A program made the translations under genes and the position numbers. The notes below the pieces were generated by a model. It made no database searches, was not told the origin of the DNA, and saw only the letters and a program-made list of their open reading frames with translations. Below, piece after piece: positions 53,315 through 63,952 of a stretch of DNA of 64,000 nucleotides. The stretch is taken from the NCBI GenBank assembly GCA_032716605.1, contig CM064552.1, positions 5,678,210 to 5,742,209 of the forward strand, read 5' to 3'. The stretch's first letter is position 1; each line of letters starts with the position of its first letter. The DNA comes from Paralithodes platypus (taxonomy: Eukaryota > Arthropoda > Malacostraca > Decapoda > Lithodidae).

Positions 53315-53850
53315 AATGCTCTTTTCCTTCATTCTCATCCTTCCCATTAGTGCCATAACTCCCCGCACAACCCCCGCATACAAAGTTAATGTATTTATTT
53401 ATTTGTTTATTTGTTTATTTATTTTGTTGTATTGTGTGTATAATAATTGTATTTCTTATCATTATTTAATATTCATAGTTGTAATTCATATTTGTTTTCT
53501 CTTTTATATATATATAATCAAACTTAAATTTGACCATGAGTTACCAGACAAATTGAAATAAATATTATGAAAGGTTCACCAAGATATGTTTCGGGTTCAT
53601 TAAAAAGCTTCGGCTTAATGAACCCTAGCTTCTGCAATGATATGTATAAGAATCACAACAATTGTATTGATTTGTATCTGGAAGCAACAATACAAATTTG
53701 TATCCTAAAAAATTTGTATCCTAAAAACTAAAGCTATGATAACCAAAATATCATACATACTCTTCCCAAATGATAGATATGTCAGCCCGATTGTCATTAA
53801 TTTCGAGTCATAAGAAGTTAAAGGGTCAAGATTATTGTCAAGTTCTCTGG
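53315..53850. other. No recognisable feature
   Basis: AT-rich sequence with attt runs and a short inverted motif (ggttcatta..taatgaacc near 53595-53625). No gene seen. Confidence 0.5.
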
Positions 53851-53855
53851 CGCTA

Positions 53856-54068
53856 TAGTCTATTCGCTGTAAATAGGCGAGAAATCATAACCTCTAGCCT
53901 CTGTAACTCAAAAACGACTAGAGTAATCGAGCTAATAGTTCTACCATTTGGGAATAGTCAGTCAGGAAATAGATGTGGAGATTTACAGCTCATTTGCTCT
54001 AGCCCTTTTTGAGTTACAGATGATAAAGTTCATGATATGTCGCCCACTTACAGCGAATAGACTATAGC
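53856..54068. mobile_element. Palindromic element family D, best copy
   Basis: 'tatagtctattcgctgtaaa' + 'taggcgagaaatcat' is mirrored by 'atgatatgtcgcccacttac' + 'agcgaatagactata'. Starting and ending in TA suggests a TA-targeting (mariner-like) MITE. Confidence 0.85.
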
Positions 54069-54069
54069 T

Positions 54070-54192
54070 ATAATCAGATGAGTTAACCACTGCATAAGAA
54101 ACTACACTCGTAATTAAATCAGGCGCATTATACTTCCTTGTGTACGATCACAGAGAGGAACAGAACTTATGTGGCCAACTGTACATATAGGT
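54070..54192. mobile_element. Element K fragment
   Basis: 'ttaaccactgcataagaaac' and 'gagaggaacagaacttatgt' + 'ggccaactgtac'. Confidence 0.6.
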
Positions 54193-54317
54193 TAGTCCTT
54201 GATGGTTACTCTTTTTTATGCTAGGGATAACGATTTCTGGCCTACTTATATTGAATGGACTATAGTAAGCATATATATACTGTATATATATACTGTATTG
54301 AGAGAGAGAATATGTGT

Positions 54318-54339
54318 GAATGTGTGTGTGTGTGTGTTT

Positions 54340-54371
<32 letters not shown>

Positions 54372-54561
54372 CGGTTTATTAAAGAATGGCAGCCTCATGA
54401 GCTGAAAATACACATTTTACAAATTAGTGGATGAACACTGATATGTACAGATATGAAAATGGTAAGCTCATTTTACAATGTGTGAGTATAATATACTTTG
54501 CATTAAAAAAATAAATTAATACAATAATTATGCTAGTGCAAAATACATACATGTATGTATG

Positions 54562-54596
<35 letters not shown>

Positions 54597-54625
54597 GTCT
54601 GTGTGTGTGCCTATAAATCTCTGTC
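54318..54625. repeat. (TG)n and (TAA)n microsatellites
   Basis: TG run near 54325, TAA run 54340-54370, TG run 54555-54605. Confidence 0.9.
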
Positions 54626-54704
54626 ACATAGTAATAACACCTTTAGTCTTCGTGGACGTATTTTGTCCTTTTATTCTGGCTATTGTTAGACGATTTTACT
54701 CATT

Positions 54705-54960
54705 TTAAGGGAGTATTTCATTGTTTCCCTTATGTTTAACTTAATTAGTTTTGAGCTGTTAAGACTTTCACCCCATTAGTGTGCTATTTTCAGACCTTTC
54801 GCTCCATATCTTTGTCAATTATATGACATTTCGTGCCATGTAGGTGTCGAGTGATAGAGAGCTTGAAATTTAGCATATCGAAAAATGCAAGAATTTATTT
54901 CGAGGGAGTCTTTGTTTAAGCTTTATGAAGGACTAGGGAGCAAACTAATGCAATAAATAT
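54705..54960. mobile_element. Family B copy, shortened
   Basis: 'ttttgagctgttaagacttt', 'tgccatgtaggtgtcgagtg', 'gctttatgaaggactaggga'. Confidence 0.65.
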
Positions 54961-54969
54961 ATTGATATG

Positions 54970-55060
54970 TACACATATCTTAGTGTAATGGTTAGAGTGT
55001 TTAAGATCTGTATGTGGTAACCCAGGTTTGAATCCCGGGAAAATCACATGCTAGTGAAAT
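54970..55060 (+). mobile_element. tRNA-like SINE head
   Basis: 'tagtgtaatggttagagtgt' and B-box-like 'ggtttgaatcccggga'. Confidence 0.6.
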
Positions 55061-55232
55061 TAATAAATTAGATTAAATATATAGATAAATAAAATCTTCC
55101 TTTAAGAATGAATTGGGAGAGAGGATTAATTAACACAATTTAACTCTTTAATTTTGTAGAGGTTCTTGCAAAGCTGAATAATATCGCTTAATCTTAGTCC
55201 TAACAAGATGGAGAGCATTCAGCAAGGATTAC

Positions 55233-55444
55233 TTAACCCCTTCAGTAGCGAGTAGTCCTTGTCATTATAATTTGGATATTATTAGACGATTTTATCCAGC
55301 TTAGGGAGGCCGTGTAGCAATCAAAAGGCTTAAAACTATCTTGATCATCCATTTTAACTACCACGGTTTCCTCGCAGGCTGCATAATATCGTCTAAATCT
55401 AGCTGGAATAACACAAAATACATCCTCGATAAGGAAGGGGTTAA
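55233..55444. mobile_element. MITE family A
   Basis: TTAACCCCTTCAGTAGCGAG to TCGATAAGGAAGGGGTTAA; 212 bp. Confidence 0.8.
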
Positions 55445-55639
55445 GTTTTTTTTTATGATATTTTGTGTATATATTATTGAGGACTTTTCTTGCTTGTACC
55501 ATTATCGAGCAATGCATTATAGTGTGTCCCCTAGGCTAACAGAAACGCCTTCCCAGACTTCCTGTAAAAAAAGAAAACAAACAAATAGAGAAGGCCCACC
55601 CAGAATCCCTTGAAGCTAAATTTGTACATAAAAAAAAAT

Positions 55640-55768
55640 ATATATTTTGTCTCTATGTGAATGAGGGAGACAAAAGGCAAAACTGCCTGTAATGAGTGCC
55701 TCCCCCAGAATTGAAAGAGTGACGGCGCCAAAATCAAGGAGTGCTGGAGCCAAAATGCCTGTACACAA
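55640..55768 (-). mobile_element. LINE 3' tail fragment
   Basis: Reverse of the LINE end: 'tctctatgtgaatgagggag', 'tgagtgcctcccccagaatt', 'ggagccaaaatgcctg'. Confidence 0.8.
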
Positions 55769-55804
55769 AAATATATACAAAAAAAAAAAATCATAAACAA
55801 AAAT

Positions 55805-56720
55805 CAGTTTCAAATATTCCCAAAATCTTTTGAGTATTTTTTTTTGTTTTCATTTTGGCATTACCTAATACAAGAAATAACAAATAGTGATTTATTAAAA
55901 ACGTCAGTTTCAAAATACTCACAGTGGATTAAGAGTTTCTTTTCATGTCGGCATTGCCTAAAACAAAACAAAATTAGATTGAGAAAATAGGTCGCAGTTT
56001 CAAAATATTTCCATTGGCGTCCGAGTGTCTTTGATATATAATAATCGTTTTGAAATTATCAAAAATTTAAAATCTAACCCATTCAGTACCGGTGCACTCC
56101 TTTTAACTTAATTCTTGCTACTAATAGACGATTCTATCAAGTTTACAAAAGGGCCTCTAGCAATTACTTTGCTTCGAACTATCTCACTTAATCCTTATTA
56201 CTACCACAGATCCTTCTTAAACTACATATAATCGTCTAAATATAGCTAGAATAATATTAACTAAGACGTCGCTGGTACAGAAGGGGTTAAATGAGAAATA
56301 GTTCAGTTTCAAAATATTCACAATGGCGTGTGATTGTCTTTGGTAATAATAATTTTGGTATTATGAAAAATAGAAAACTTAATCGAGAAATAGCTCACAG
56401 ATTAAAATTATTCCCAGTAGCGTACTAGTGTCCTTGATAATACTCGTTTCGGTATTATAACAATGGAAAACTTTATGAGAAAAATAGCTCACATATTAAA
56501 AAAAAATCATTATCAAACATGGAAAACTTAATCGAGAAATAGCTCACGTCTTCCAAATATTTACAATGGTGTACGATTGTCTTTGATAATGATGATTTTG
56601 ACATGAAAAAATAGATAAGTTCATCGAGAAATAGCTCAAAGTTTTGAAATATTCCCAGTGGCGTACGTGTCTTTGAAAATAATCTTATATTAATTTTATG
56701 AAACCGTAGCTCGTGAATAT
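55805..56720. repeat. ~100-bp tandem repeat interrupted by MITE A
   Basis: Seven or so diverged units with 'gagaaatagctcac' and 'caatggcgt..tgtctttgataat' motifs. A family A element (about 56074-56290) sits inside one unit. Confidence 0.75.
56074..56290. mobile_element. MITE family A
   Basis: Left end CTAACCCATTCAGTACCGGTG; right end GTCGCTGGTACAGAAGGGGTTAA; core halves present. Confidence 0.8.
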
Positions 56721-56903
56721 TTCCCATAGTTTCTAGAGATGTACAATGCCGTGCGACTGTCCAATTTCCGCGGCACCTGTACTGTAGACAGACGAGATGG
56801 TAACAAATCTTCCCTCCGCTAGCGCCGAAGATAAATTACAAAAAATTATGGTCCAAATCATAAGGACACCTGTGGCCTATTTCGTAAGGGTAGTGATGGT
56901 TCC

Positions 56904-56962
56904 TTTATAAGCCCTGGGGTCTGGGGTGATAGGCAGTAGCTTCACTTATCTCTTGGTTCGAG
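56904..56962 (+). promoter_or_regulatory. Gene 2 core promoter and 5' UTR
   Basis: TTTATAAGC (TATA at 56906-56911) and GGCAGTAG with A at 56935, 29 bp apart, exactly as before gene 1. 'ggttc(g)agATGAGGTCCTC' continues the similarity into the exon. Confidence 0.65.
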
Positions 56963-57016
56963 ATGAGGTCCTCTACTCTCTGTCTGTGGTGGTTGGTGGT
57001 GGCAGCCGTAGCTGGG
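56963..57016 (+). CDS. Gene 2 exon 1: signal peptide
   Basis: Encodes MRSSTLCLWWLVVAAVAG, phase 0, donor GGG|GTTAGT. The first five residues match gene 1; the hydrophobic core has diverged. Only one copy is present here, in contrast to the array in gene 1. Confidence 0.75.
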
Positions 57017-57054
57017 GTTAGTTGACTTTATATTAAACTATTATATTCACTTAA

Positions 57055-57260
57055 CCCTCATACCCCAAAAAGCCACAATCGTGGCTTTGTTAGTAGGAAA
57101 CTTATTGCCACGATTGTGGCGATATTCATAAGTACATTGAATGCAAATACATAGAGTTTATGTTTTCAATTAATTTCGTGTATTATGGCATTGTTGATAG
57201 GAGAGGTATTGCCAATATCGTGGCATTGTTCATAATCACCTAGACCAAGTTTTATTTTTC
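57055..57260. repeat. ~105-bp direct duplication
   Basis: Two copies with 'gccacgattgtggcgatatt' / 'gccaatatcgtggcattgtt' and 'cataatcacct'-type spacers, in gene 2 intron 1. Confidence 0.7.
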
Positions 57261-57324
57261 AATTCTTTTCGTTCGTACATTTTAACTACATTTCAAACAC
57301 AGTAATTGTTTGTACTGGGTATAA

Positions 57325-57475
57325 GTGTTAAGGAAGGAATTGTAGGAGTCGAAGGGATGATTGAGATAGTTTTTACCTCTTTGACTGCTAGAGACCCTTC
57401 CAAAGCTGAATACAATCGCCTAATGATAGCCAAAACAAACAGTCAAAACGCGTCATAATCCTCTAGGGGATATAG
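57325..57475. mobile_element. MITE family A' partial
   Basis: 'ccttccaaagctgaatacaa' and the right end 'aacgcgtcataatcctctag'. Confidence 0.6.
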
Positions 57476-57899
57476 GTTTATTATTTTTCCAACTGAGGAT
57501 AAATTGAATCTCTTAGCAGCTCATCTATCGATACTTACAGGAAAAATATGAAACTACTATGTCTCTGCACCATATTAAAACCTAGTTTGTATAATTGGCA
57601 CCATATTTCACTACAAAATCTTCAAAATACCGGAGAAATATCGGTGGGAGCTTTGCAATTTACCGTCAGTAGCAAAGAAACCGAGTATACTGTGTCTCTT
57701 CATTATAATAAGGTCAAGTTTTAATAATCAACAAAATATTTATTTCATGACTCCATCCATATATACAGTATATCGAACAACCATGAGGAACATAACACAT
57801 CCTTCCTATAACCTAATATTCAAATCAAATAATTAGCTTTATTAATTTTCCACACGAACTGACGTCCCTGTACCCTATGATTGTGCATATTACAATCAG

Positions 57900-58114
57900 T
57901 TAACCCCTACAGTACCGGTGACTTCCTTTTCCTTATATTGTGGCAACTATTAGACGATTTTATTCAGATCAGGAAGGACCTCTAGCACTAAGAAGGTTTC
58001 ACACTATTTCAACCAACCTTTTTAACTACCACAGATCCTTCCTAAGCTGCTTATTATCGTCTAAATACAGCTAGAATATAATATAACATACGTCGCTGGT
58101 ACTCAAAGGGTTAA
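57900..58114. mobile_element. MITE family A next to exon 2
   Basis: TTAACCCCTACAGTACCGGTG to GTCGCTGGTACTCAAAGGGTTAA; ends ~21 bp before the exon 2 acceptor. Confidence 0.85.
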
Positions 58115-58135
58115 CAAATGGCATGGTCTTGGTAG

Positions 58136-58283
58136 GGTAGCGGTGTGGTGCAGGCTGACAAGAGCTGTGAGGAGGCGGGCGGTCAATGTGTAGCAGAGGC
58201 TCGCTGTAAGAAGGATATCCTCACTGCCAAAGATGTTGTTTCCTGCCCGAGGGCCTCCGTCTGCTGTATCATCAAAGCTACAG
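58136..58283 (+). CDS. Gene 2 exon 2: six-Cys beta-defensin-like domain
   Basis: Acceptor options GGTAG|GGTAGC (58136) or GTGCAG|GCT (58154), both in frame; donor ACAG|GTAAGA, phase 1. ADKSCEEAGGQC.. keeps C-x6-C-x5-C-x12-C-x5-CC. Only four bases differ from the gene 1 exon, and part of the downstream intron ('taccctagaagaaatataaa') is also shared. Confidence 0.8.
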
Positions 58284-58321
58284 GTAAGAAAATACCCTAG
58301 AAGAAATATAAAATACTCTAG

Positions 58322-59950
58322 AATCCATACCTTCGCTAGAAAATCCCTCCACCTTGGGTGATTCCGGTGCTATTCCTCCCTATCCACCCCCCTCTCTCTA
58401 ATATCCTAATATCCTAATCTCCTCTAAAGATGTACTTTTTACCCTCTCTTGGCTTAATAATAAGTCGTACGATCCGGATGGTGTTCCTCCTGTTGTACTG
58501 TATTTCCGTGCTGACTCCCTGCCAATGCAAACTCTCTCATTCAACCTGTCCCAAAGAAGGGTGACCGCTCTCAACCATCCAACTATCGTCCAATTGCTCT
58601 CATCTCTTGTATCTCTAAAGTTTTTTAAAACTATTCTTACTTCAAAATTTCTTAAGCATTTCTCTTCTACTAATCAGATTGCAAGTATGGCCTCCTGAAG
58701 GGTTGCTCTACTGGTGATCTTCTTTCATATCTTACTAACTCTTGGTCATCCTCTTTTCGGAACTTCAGTGAGACCTTTTCTATTGCGCTAGACATATCGA
58801 AGGCCTTCGATAGAGTCTGGCACAAATCTCTAATTTCTAAACTACCCTCCTTCGGTTTCTATCCCTCCATCTGTGCCTTTGTCTCTAATTTCCTTTCTGG
58901 CCGTTTCATAGCTGCGGTTGTGGACGACCATCGTTCACTTCCTCATCCTATCAACTCTGGTATTCCTCAGGGTTCTGTCCTATCTCCAATTCTCTTTTTA
59001 ATTTTCATAAATGATCTTCTCAACTGTACCTCCACACCTATCCATTCATATGCAGACTTACACTACAATCTACCTTACACTATTCAATTAGTTTTCCTTA
59101 ACACTCTTCTGACCTAACTATCATTTCCAATTGGAGCAGAGAAAGTTCTATTGCCTTTAATGCTTCCAAAACCCAATTTCTCCATCTATCTACCCGTTGT
59201 GAACTCCCTGAGGACTATCCCTTATACTTCAACAATATAATCATCAACCCTTCATCTTCTCTCAGTATTCTCGGTGTCTCTTTTTTTTCTGCTCTCACTT
59301 GGAAGGACCATATTACCAGTCTTGCTAAGGCGGCCGGCCTCCCAGAAGCTGGATGTGCTCAACCGCCTCAAGGTGTTCTTTACCCCTGCACAGCTTCATG
59401 CTCTGTACAGGGGCACAGTGTGTCCTTGTATTGAGTATTGTTCACATGTGTGGGGAGGATCCTCTCACACAGCACTTCTAGGCAAAGTAGAAAGGAAAGC
59501 CTTTTGTATCATTAACTCCCGTCCACTCACTGACTTTATGCAACCTCTCTCTCTTTCCCGCAATGTTGCATCTCTCTCGCTATTATATCGCCACTACAAT
59601 AATCAGTGTTCCTCAGAGCTCTCCCAGTGTAGGCTACACCACCTCCTCTACTGTATGTAGGGTACGTAGTACCCGTCTTGCAAGACAATCCCACTCCTAC
59701 TCTGTGCAACTCTCCAACTCAAAAGTGAAATAATGCTCCCAATCTTTCTTTTATTCAACAGCTGAGCTCTGGAACTCTCTCCCTGAATCCATCTTTCCCT
59801 CATTCTATGACTTAAATTGCTTCAAACTCCGTGTGTCCAGACATTTTGGCTCGAACATTCCTTGATGTTGGCCATGTCACTCTTTTAACTCTGGGTGAGG
59901 CACTCGTCATAGGCAGTTTTGCCTTTTGTCTCTCATCCACATAGGAAAAA

Positions 59951-59955
<5 letters not shown>
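58322..59955 (+). mobile_element. LINE copy in gene 2 intron 2
   Basis: 5'-truncated at about the same place as the 26.5-kb copy and ending in an A-run plus (GATA)n. RT motif A ('ATSKAFDRVWHKSL' region) and motif B are visible. A TGA in the GLLKGCSTGD region, deletions around the YADD motif and several frameshifts make it dead. Confidence 0.85.
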
Positions 59956-59981
<26 letters not shown>

Positions 59982-60000
59982 TAGATAAGTAAACTAAAAT
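59951..60000. repeat. (GATA)n microsatellite
   Basis: Follows the LINE A-run. Confidence 0.9.
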
Positions 60001-60049
60001 AAATAACTAAAAAATCTCCACTTAATTTAATATTATAGAAATGGTTTCA

Positions 60050-60178
60050 TTTATGAATTATTATTTTACTTAAGCGTTGTTTCCACCTAGCGATTTTGAT
60101 TAGCTATTTTGTCTTTTACTGTGTTCGTATAAGTTTTGGTTTGTTTATTTTGCAAGTTTTACATTATAATTATAGAAA
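60050..60178 (+). repeat. Intron block shared with gene 1 intron 4
   Basis: 'agcgttgtttccacctagcg' and 'ttttgcaagttttacattat' match 37545-37650, which in gene 1 lies before exon 5, not exon 3. Confidence 0.65.
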
Positions 60179-60226
60179 TGGTGGTTTCAATAAAGGGTTT
60201 AAGTATTGTTAATTTTTCTTCCACAG

Positions 60227-61435
60227 GCAAGGCAGCGATGGGCAGCAAGTCTGTGGGCAAGAATGGTAAACCCAAGTCTATGAGGAACACGGCTAAGGGC
60301 AAACCAAAGGCTATGAGGAACAACAAAGGCGAGGGTAAGAGAAGGCCCAAGGCAATGAAGAACACGAGCAAGAGCAGGCCCCAAGCTATGAAGAACACGG
60401 GCAAGGGTAATAAAAGGCCAAAGGCTATGAAGAACAAGGGTAAGGGCAAACCCAAGGCTATGAAGAACAAGGGTAAGGGCAAACCCAAGGCTATGAAGAA
60501 CAAGGGTAAAGGCAAACCAAAATCAATGAAGAGCACAGGCAAGGGTACTAAGAGGCCACAGGCTATGAAGAACAAGGATAAGAGGAAACCTAAATCTATG
60601 AAGAACAAGGGTAAGGGCAAACCCAAGGCTATGAATAACAAGGCTAAAGGCAAACCCAAGGCTTTGAAGAACAAGGGTAAGGGCAAACCAAAGGCTTTGA
60701 ACAACAAGGGTAAGGCCAAACCCAAGGCTCTGAAGAATCAGGGTAAGGGCAAACCCAAGGCTTTGAAGAATAAGGGTAAGGGCAAAAACAGGCCCAAGTC
60801 CATGAACAAGAAGAACAAGGGCAAAGGCATGAACAAAAATAAGAGTAAGAATGTAAAGTCCATGAAGAAAAATAAGAAAGGTAAAGGCAAGAAAAATAAG
60901 TCCATGAACAAAAAGAACAAGGGCAAAGGCAAGAACAAATATAAGGTTAAGAACACTAAATCCATGAAGAAAAAGGGAGGAAAAGGCAAGAACAAGAAGA
61001 ACAAGTCGATTAAAAAGATGAAAGGTAAAGGCAAGAACAAGAAGAACAAGTCCATGAACAAGGGCAAAGGCAAGAACAAAAACAAGGGTAAGAACACTAA
61101 ATCCATGAAGAAAAAGGGAGGCAAAGGCAAGAACAAGACGAACAAGTCCATGAACAAGAAGGCCAAAGGCAAGAAGAAAAGCCAGGGTAAGAACACTAAA
61201 TCCATGAAGGGAAAGAAGTATGCTAAAGGCAAGAACAAAAAGAACAAAGGTTATTCTGTGATGGCAGGGAGAGTCAGCCCTTCAAGCAAGCAGACCAAGC
61301 AGAGAGGATGCACCACCACCTCCAAAAAATGCGCTCGTGTAGATGGCACATGCATGGCGACCAGTTCTTGCCGAACGGAGATTATCAAAACAATCAAATG
61401 CAAACCTAAGAGGAAATGCGGATGCTGCAAAGGAG
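60227..61435 (+). CDS. Gene 2 exon 3: Lys-rich repeats plus eight-Cys domain
   Basis: Acceptor TTTTCTTCCACAG|GC, donor GAG|GTACGT; 1209 nt, phase 1 to 1, no stop. Starts GKAAMGSKS.. like gene 1. Repeats are mostly the 11-residue KNKGKGKPKAM in the first half and KKNKSMNKKNKGKGKN-like in the second. A linker (GRVSPSSKQTKQRG) precedes a domain with spacing C-x6-C-x6-C-x5-C-x9-C-x5-C-x-CC, identical to gene 1. The open frame upstream of 60227 (MVCLF..) is intron read-through. Confidence 0.85.
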
Positions 61436-61436
61436 G

Positions 61437-61615
61437 TACGTTTCACTATACACATTCTCACCTCTATTCTATCCAACTCTCTAACCCAAGAGTGAGCCGA
61501 TTTTCCCAGTCTTTCTTCTACTCAACATGTAAGCTCTGGAGTTCTCTCTCCCTCAATCTGTCTTTCCATCATCCTATGACGTGAACTGCTTCAAACTCTT
61601 TTGACTCTAACGTAC
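61437..61615 (+). mobile_element. LINE tail fragment abutting the exon 3 donor
   Basis: 'ctaacccaagagtgagccga' and 'cttcaaactcttttgactct' match the LINE 3' part. It starts within ~15 bp of the splice donor. Confidence 0.75.
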
Positions 61616-61765
61616 AGTCCGCTAATAAGTGATGTCTCTGCACCAATTATGTTTTGATCAATAATTGGTATCAGTAATATTTATACATGATATATTCTTT
61701 TTGAGTGAGATATACAACCATGTTCCTTCACTTTACCACCATTTAACCCATTTAACCTCCAACGA
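61611..61765. mobile_element. Element J half
   Basis: 'gtacagtccgctaataagtg' and 'tatgttttgatcaataattg', as in 44155-44260; the second inverted end was not found. Confidence 0.6.
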
Positions 61766-62160
61766 CTGCACATCGATCCTAGGCTAGCCGTATTAATTAA
61801 TTTGTTTAATTATTTAATAAAACAAAAGTCATGCCCTTAAGGCCATAATATATATAATTTGTACTAATTTATCCCGGTCTATGTAATATAAGAAATAGGT
61901 TAAAATAAAACGATATAATGAGTGAGGCCTGTTTCGAGGTGAATTATGTGATATAACACCTGTGAGGGTTAAGCATGTGATCAATAATAACGAAAGAAAC
62001 ACACCTACTACACTACCAAATGATTTACCCTCGGTTTTGCTGTTTAAATAAAAAATCCCAATCCTAATTGCGTTTACGTTTAGCGGTCAGCTGGACCGTA
62101 TTAATTAATTAATTCACGGGAGAGCGGATGCTGATGTCAATGGTTACGAGATGCTGTATT
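61765..62160. other. No recognisable feature (gene 2 intron 3)
   Basis: AT-rich unique-looking sequence with two 'attaattaatt' motifs. No exon with the family cysteine pattern seen. Confidence 0.5.
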
Positions 62161-62162
62161 GC

Positions 62163-62375
62163 GATTATTATTATTATTATTATTATTATTAGTAGTAGTA
62201 TTATTATGTACGGTCGAGGTTAATAAGTGTTGTCAGATATTTCACAAAGTTTCGGACACTGACTAATACTCTGAGGGATAAGCACTTTTCCCAGTAACTA
62301 TAAAGATACAAATAACACTTTTTGAGCGAAAACCATTGGAATCTATGACAACACTTAATACCCCCGATTGTACCT
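62163..62375. mobile_element. (TTA)n and inverted-repeat element ending at the exon 4 acceptor
   Basis: A TTA run at 62163-62205, then 'gtacggtcgaggttaataag' + 'tgttgtcagat', mirrored by 'atgacaacacttaatacccc' + 'cgattgtac' that ends 4 bp before the CAG acceptor. Confidence 0.7.
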
Positions 62376-62379
62376 CCAG

Positions 62380-62520
62380 AATGTTCCCTAAAGACCAAGA
62401 AGAGGTGCACGAAGAAGGGGGGCACATGTAAGAGTGCCTGTGGCAAGAAGGAAGTGGAGATTGAGAGGGGCTGCAAGAAAAGCAAAAAGCTGAGCTGCAA
62501 ATGCTGCGTCCAAAAGAAGT
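62380..62520 (+). CDS. Gene 2 exon 4: eight-Cys domain
   Basis: Acceptor GATTGTACCTCCAG|AA, donor AAGT|GTAAGT; 141 nt, phase 1 to 1. ECSLKTKKRCTKKGGTCKSAC.. keeps C-x6-C-x6-C-x3-C-x10-C-x7-C-x-CC of gene 1 exon 4, with conserved CGKKEVEI. The polypyrimidine tract is weak, probably because a repeat end sits there. Confidence 0.8.
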
Positions 62521-62559
62521 GTAAGTACATTATATATTATAGACTTTATTATCGAGATA

Positions 62560-62775
62560 CAGTTGACCACATAAGTTCTGTTACTCTCCGTGATCTTATG
62601 CAGATAATTATAATGCGCATGATTGAATTACGAGTTTAGTTTCTTACGCAGAGGTTAACTCATCTGTTCAGTCAAGTGATAATTAATAGAAACTACACTC
62701 GAAATTCATTCATACTAATTTTACTTTCGTACACAAGATCACGACGAGGAATAGAACTTATGTGGACAACTGTAC
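62560..62775. mobile_element. Element K, full
   Basis: 'cagttgaccacataagttct' is mirrored by 'agaacttatgtggacaactg'; inner 'tccgtgatcttatgcagata' and 'cacaagatcacgacgagga' also pair. Confidence 0.75.
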
Positions 62776-63002
62776 CTATATGCTTACATTTTCATATTGC
62801 TATAAGAAGACAAAAAATAGAAGGTCCCACCCCATTCCTATTTTAGATTCACAAAGGACGACCATTACTTTCAATACTGTATATCCTTGAACGTTTCAAT
62901 GATGTAAGTATATTTCCTTCATGTATGCCTAAATAGGCATCTTAGACCCACCTCAAGCTAACCCCCTCCCCTTCCCTCCTCCCCCCAAAACCCTTCCAAG
63001 CT

Positions 63003-63272
63003 AAATTTGTACACTCGAATGCCATAGTGTCTAGCCCACTCATAAGAATTCCTTGACCCCAATGTTTGTCTTTATGCAATTATAACTATCTGGATTGATT
63101 TTCGGATAGAACTTGCTTTTCAATACATATTATATATTATATAGTTTTGTAGTTGATGTATAGAGAATTATGTTCATAAATTCGTTTCCAAAGATATACT
63201 TCCATAGTTAGAAATGTGTGAAGTTCACAAATTATATAAATGGACTAGAGACTATGGAATCCGAGCGTACAA
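63003..63272. mobile_element. Inverted-repeat element family H
   Basis: 'gtacactcgaatgccatagt' + 'gtctagcccactc' is mirrored by 'actagagactatggaatccg' + 'agcgtac'. Confidence 0.75.
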
Positions 63273-63274
63273 TT

Positions 63275-63720
63275 TCAGATTTTACAATTCAGTTTCCCTC
63301 ATGTACGTGTAGTGCCCCTTGACTTTATGTATGTATGTAGTTGTAGTAGTAGTTCAATTCAATTCAATTCCTTCATTTCAAAACATATATACACATTACA
63401 CATATACATTACATAATCTGAATTAGGATACACTGTAATACACACAAGAAATATCAATCAGAAACATTGATGAGTATATATTATATGTACTGCTCACTCG
63501 TATATATTATATGTACATTGATGAGTATATATTATATGTACTGCTCACTCGTATTTTGTTAATCAGTGTTAAACAATTACAATTCCTTATAAAAAAGTAA
63601 TTCTTAAAATATAAACTTAAAATCTATAAAAATAGCATGGTCCTCGCCTATCCTCATGTCTCTGCAGCCACCAGATTCTGGACATCAGTATATCCAGGCT
63701 TTCTTTGGTAACATCAACAT
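63275..63720. other. Gene 2 intron 4, no exon recognised
   Basis: Contains a 55-bp direct repeat ('gatgagtatatattatatgt' + 'actgctcactcgtat') and otherwise AT-rich sequence. Confidence 0.5.
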
Positions 63721-63738
63721 TGTATTTATCATTAAATA

Positions 63739-63740
63739 AT

Positions 63741-63782
<42 letters not shown>

Positions 63783-63783
63783 T
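63739..63783. repeat. (GTA)n microsatellite
   Basis: About 14 GTA units, ~38 bp before the exon 5 acceptor. Confidence 0.95.
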
Positions 63784-63820
63784 ATGCTTACGTGATCGTT
63801 ATTTTTTTCTTACACACTAG

Positions 63821-63952
63821 CTGGCTGCAAGAAGTCCATCACCAACGCATGCACGGCTGTTGGTGGCAAGTGCAAGAAGAAGTGTAAGACTGGCCAGACA
63901 GAGTTGGCTAATGGTTGCAGCAGTACCAAGTGCAAATGTTGTTATGTTGCAG
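63821..63952 (+). CDS. Gene 2 exon 5: eight-Cys domain
   Basis: Acceptor TTCTTACACACTAG|CT, donor GCAG|GTTAGT; 132 nt, phase 1 to 1. SGCKKSITNACTAVGGKC.. with spacing C-x7-C-x6-C-x3-C-x10-C-x4-C-x-CC as in gene 1. The gene continues beyond the window; a mucin-like exon is expected downstream but is not visible. Confidence 0.85.

Noticed and set aside
60136..60226. Met start upstream of the gene 2 Lys-rich exon
   Set aside because: Intronic read-through; the matching gene 1 exon begins at the homologous CAG acceptor, and the signal peptide is in a separate exon.
61437..61584. C-terminal part of the 482-codon frame of gene 2 exon 3
   Set aside because: Lies beyond a good GAG|GTACGT donor and matches the LINE tail; it would appear only if the intron were retained.
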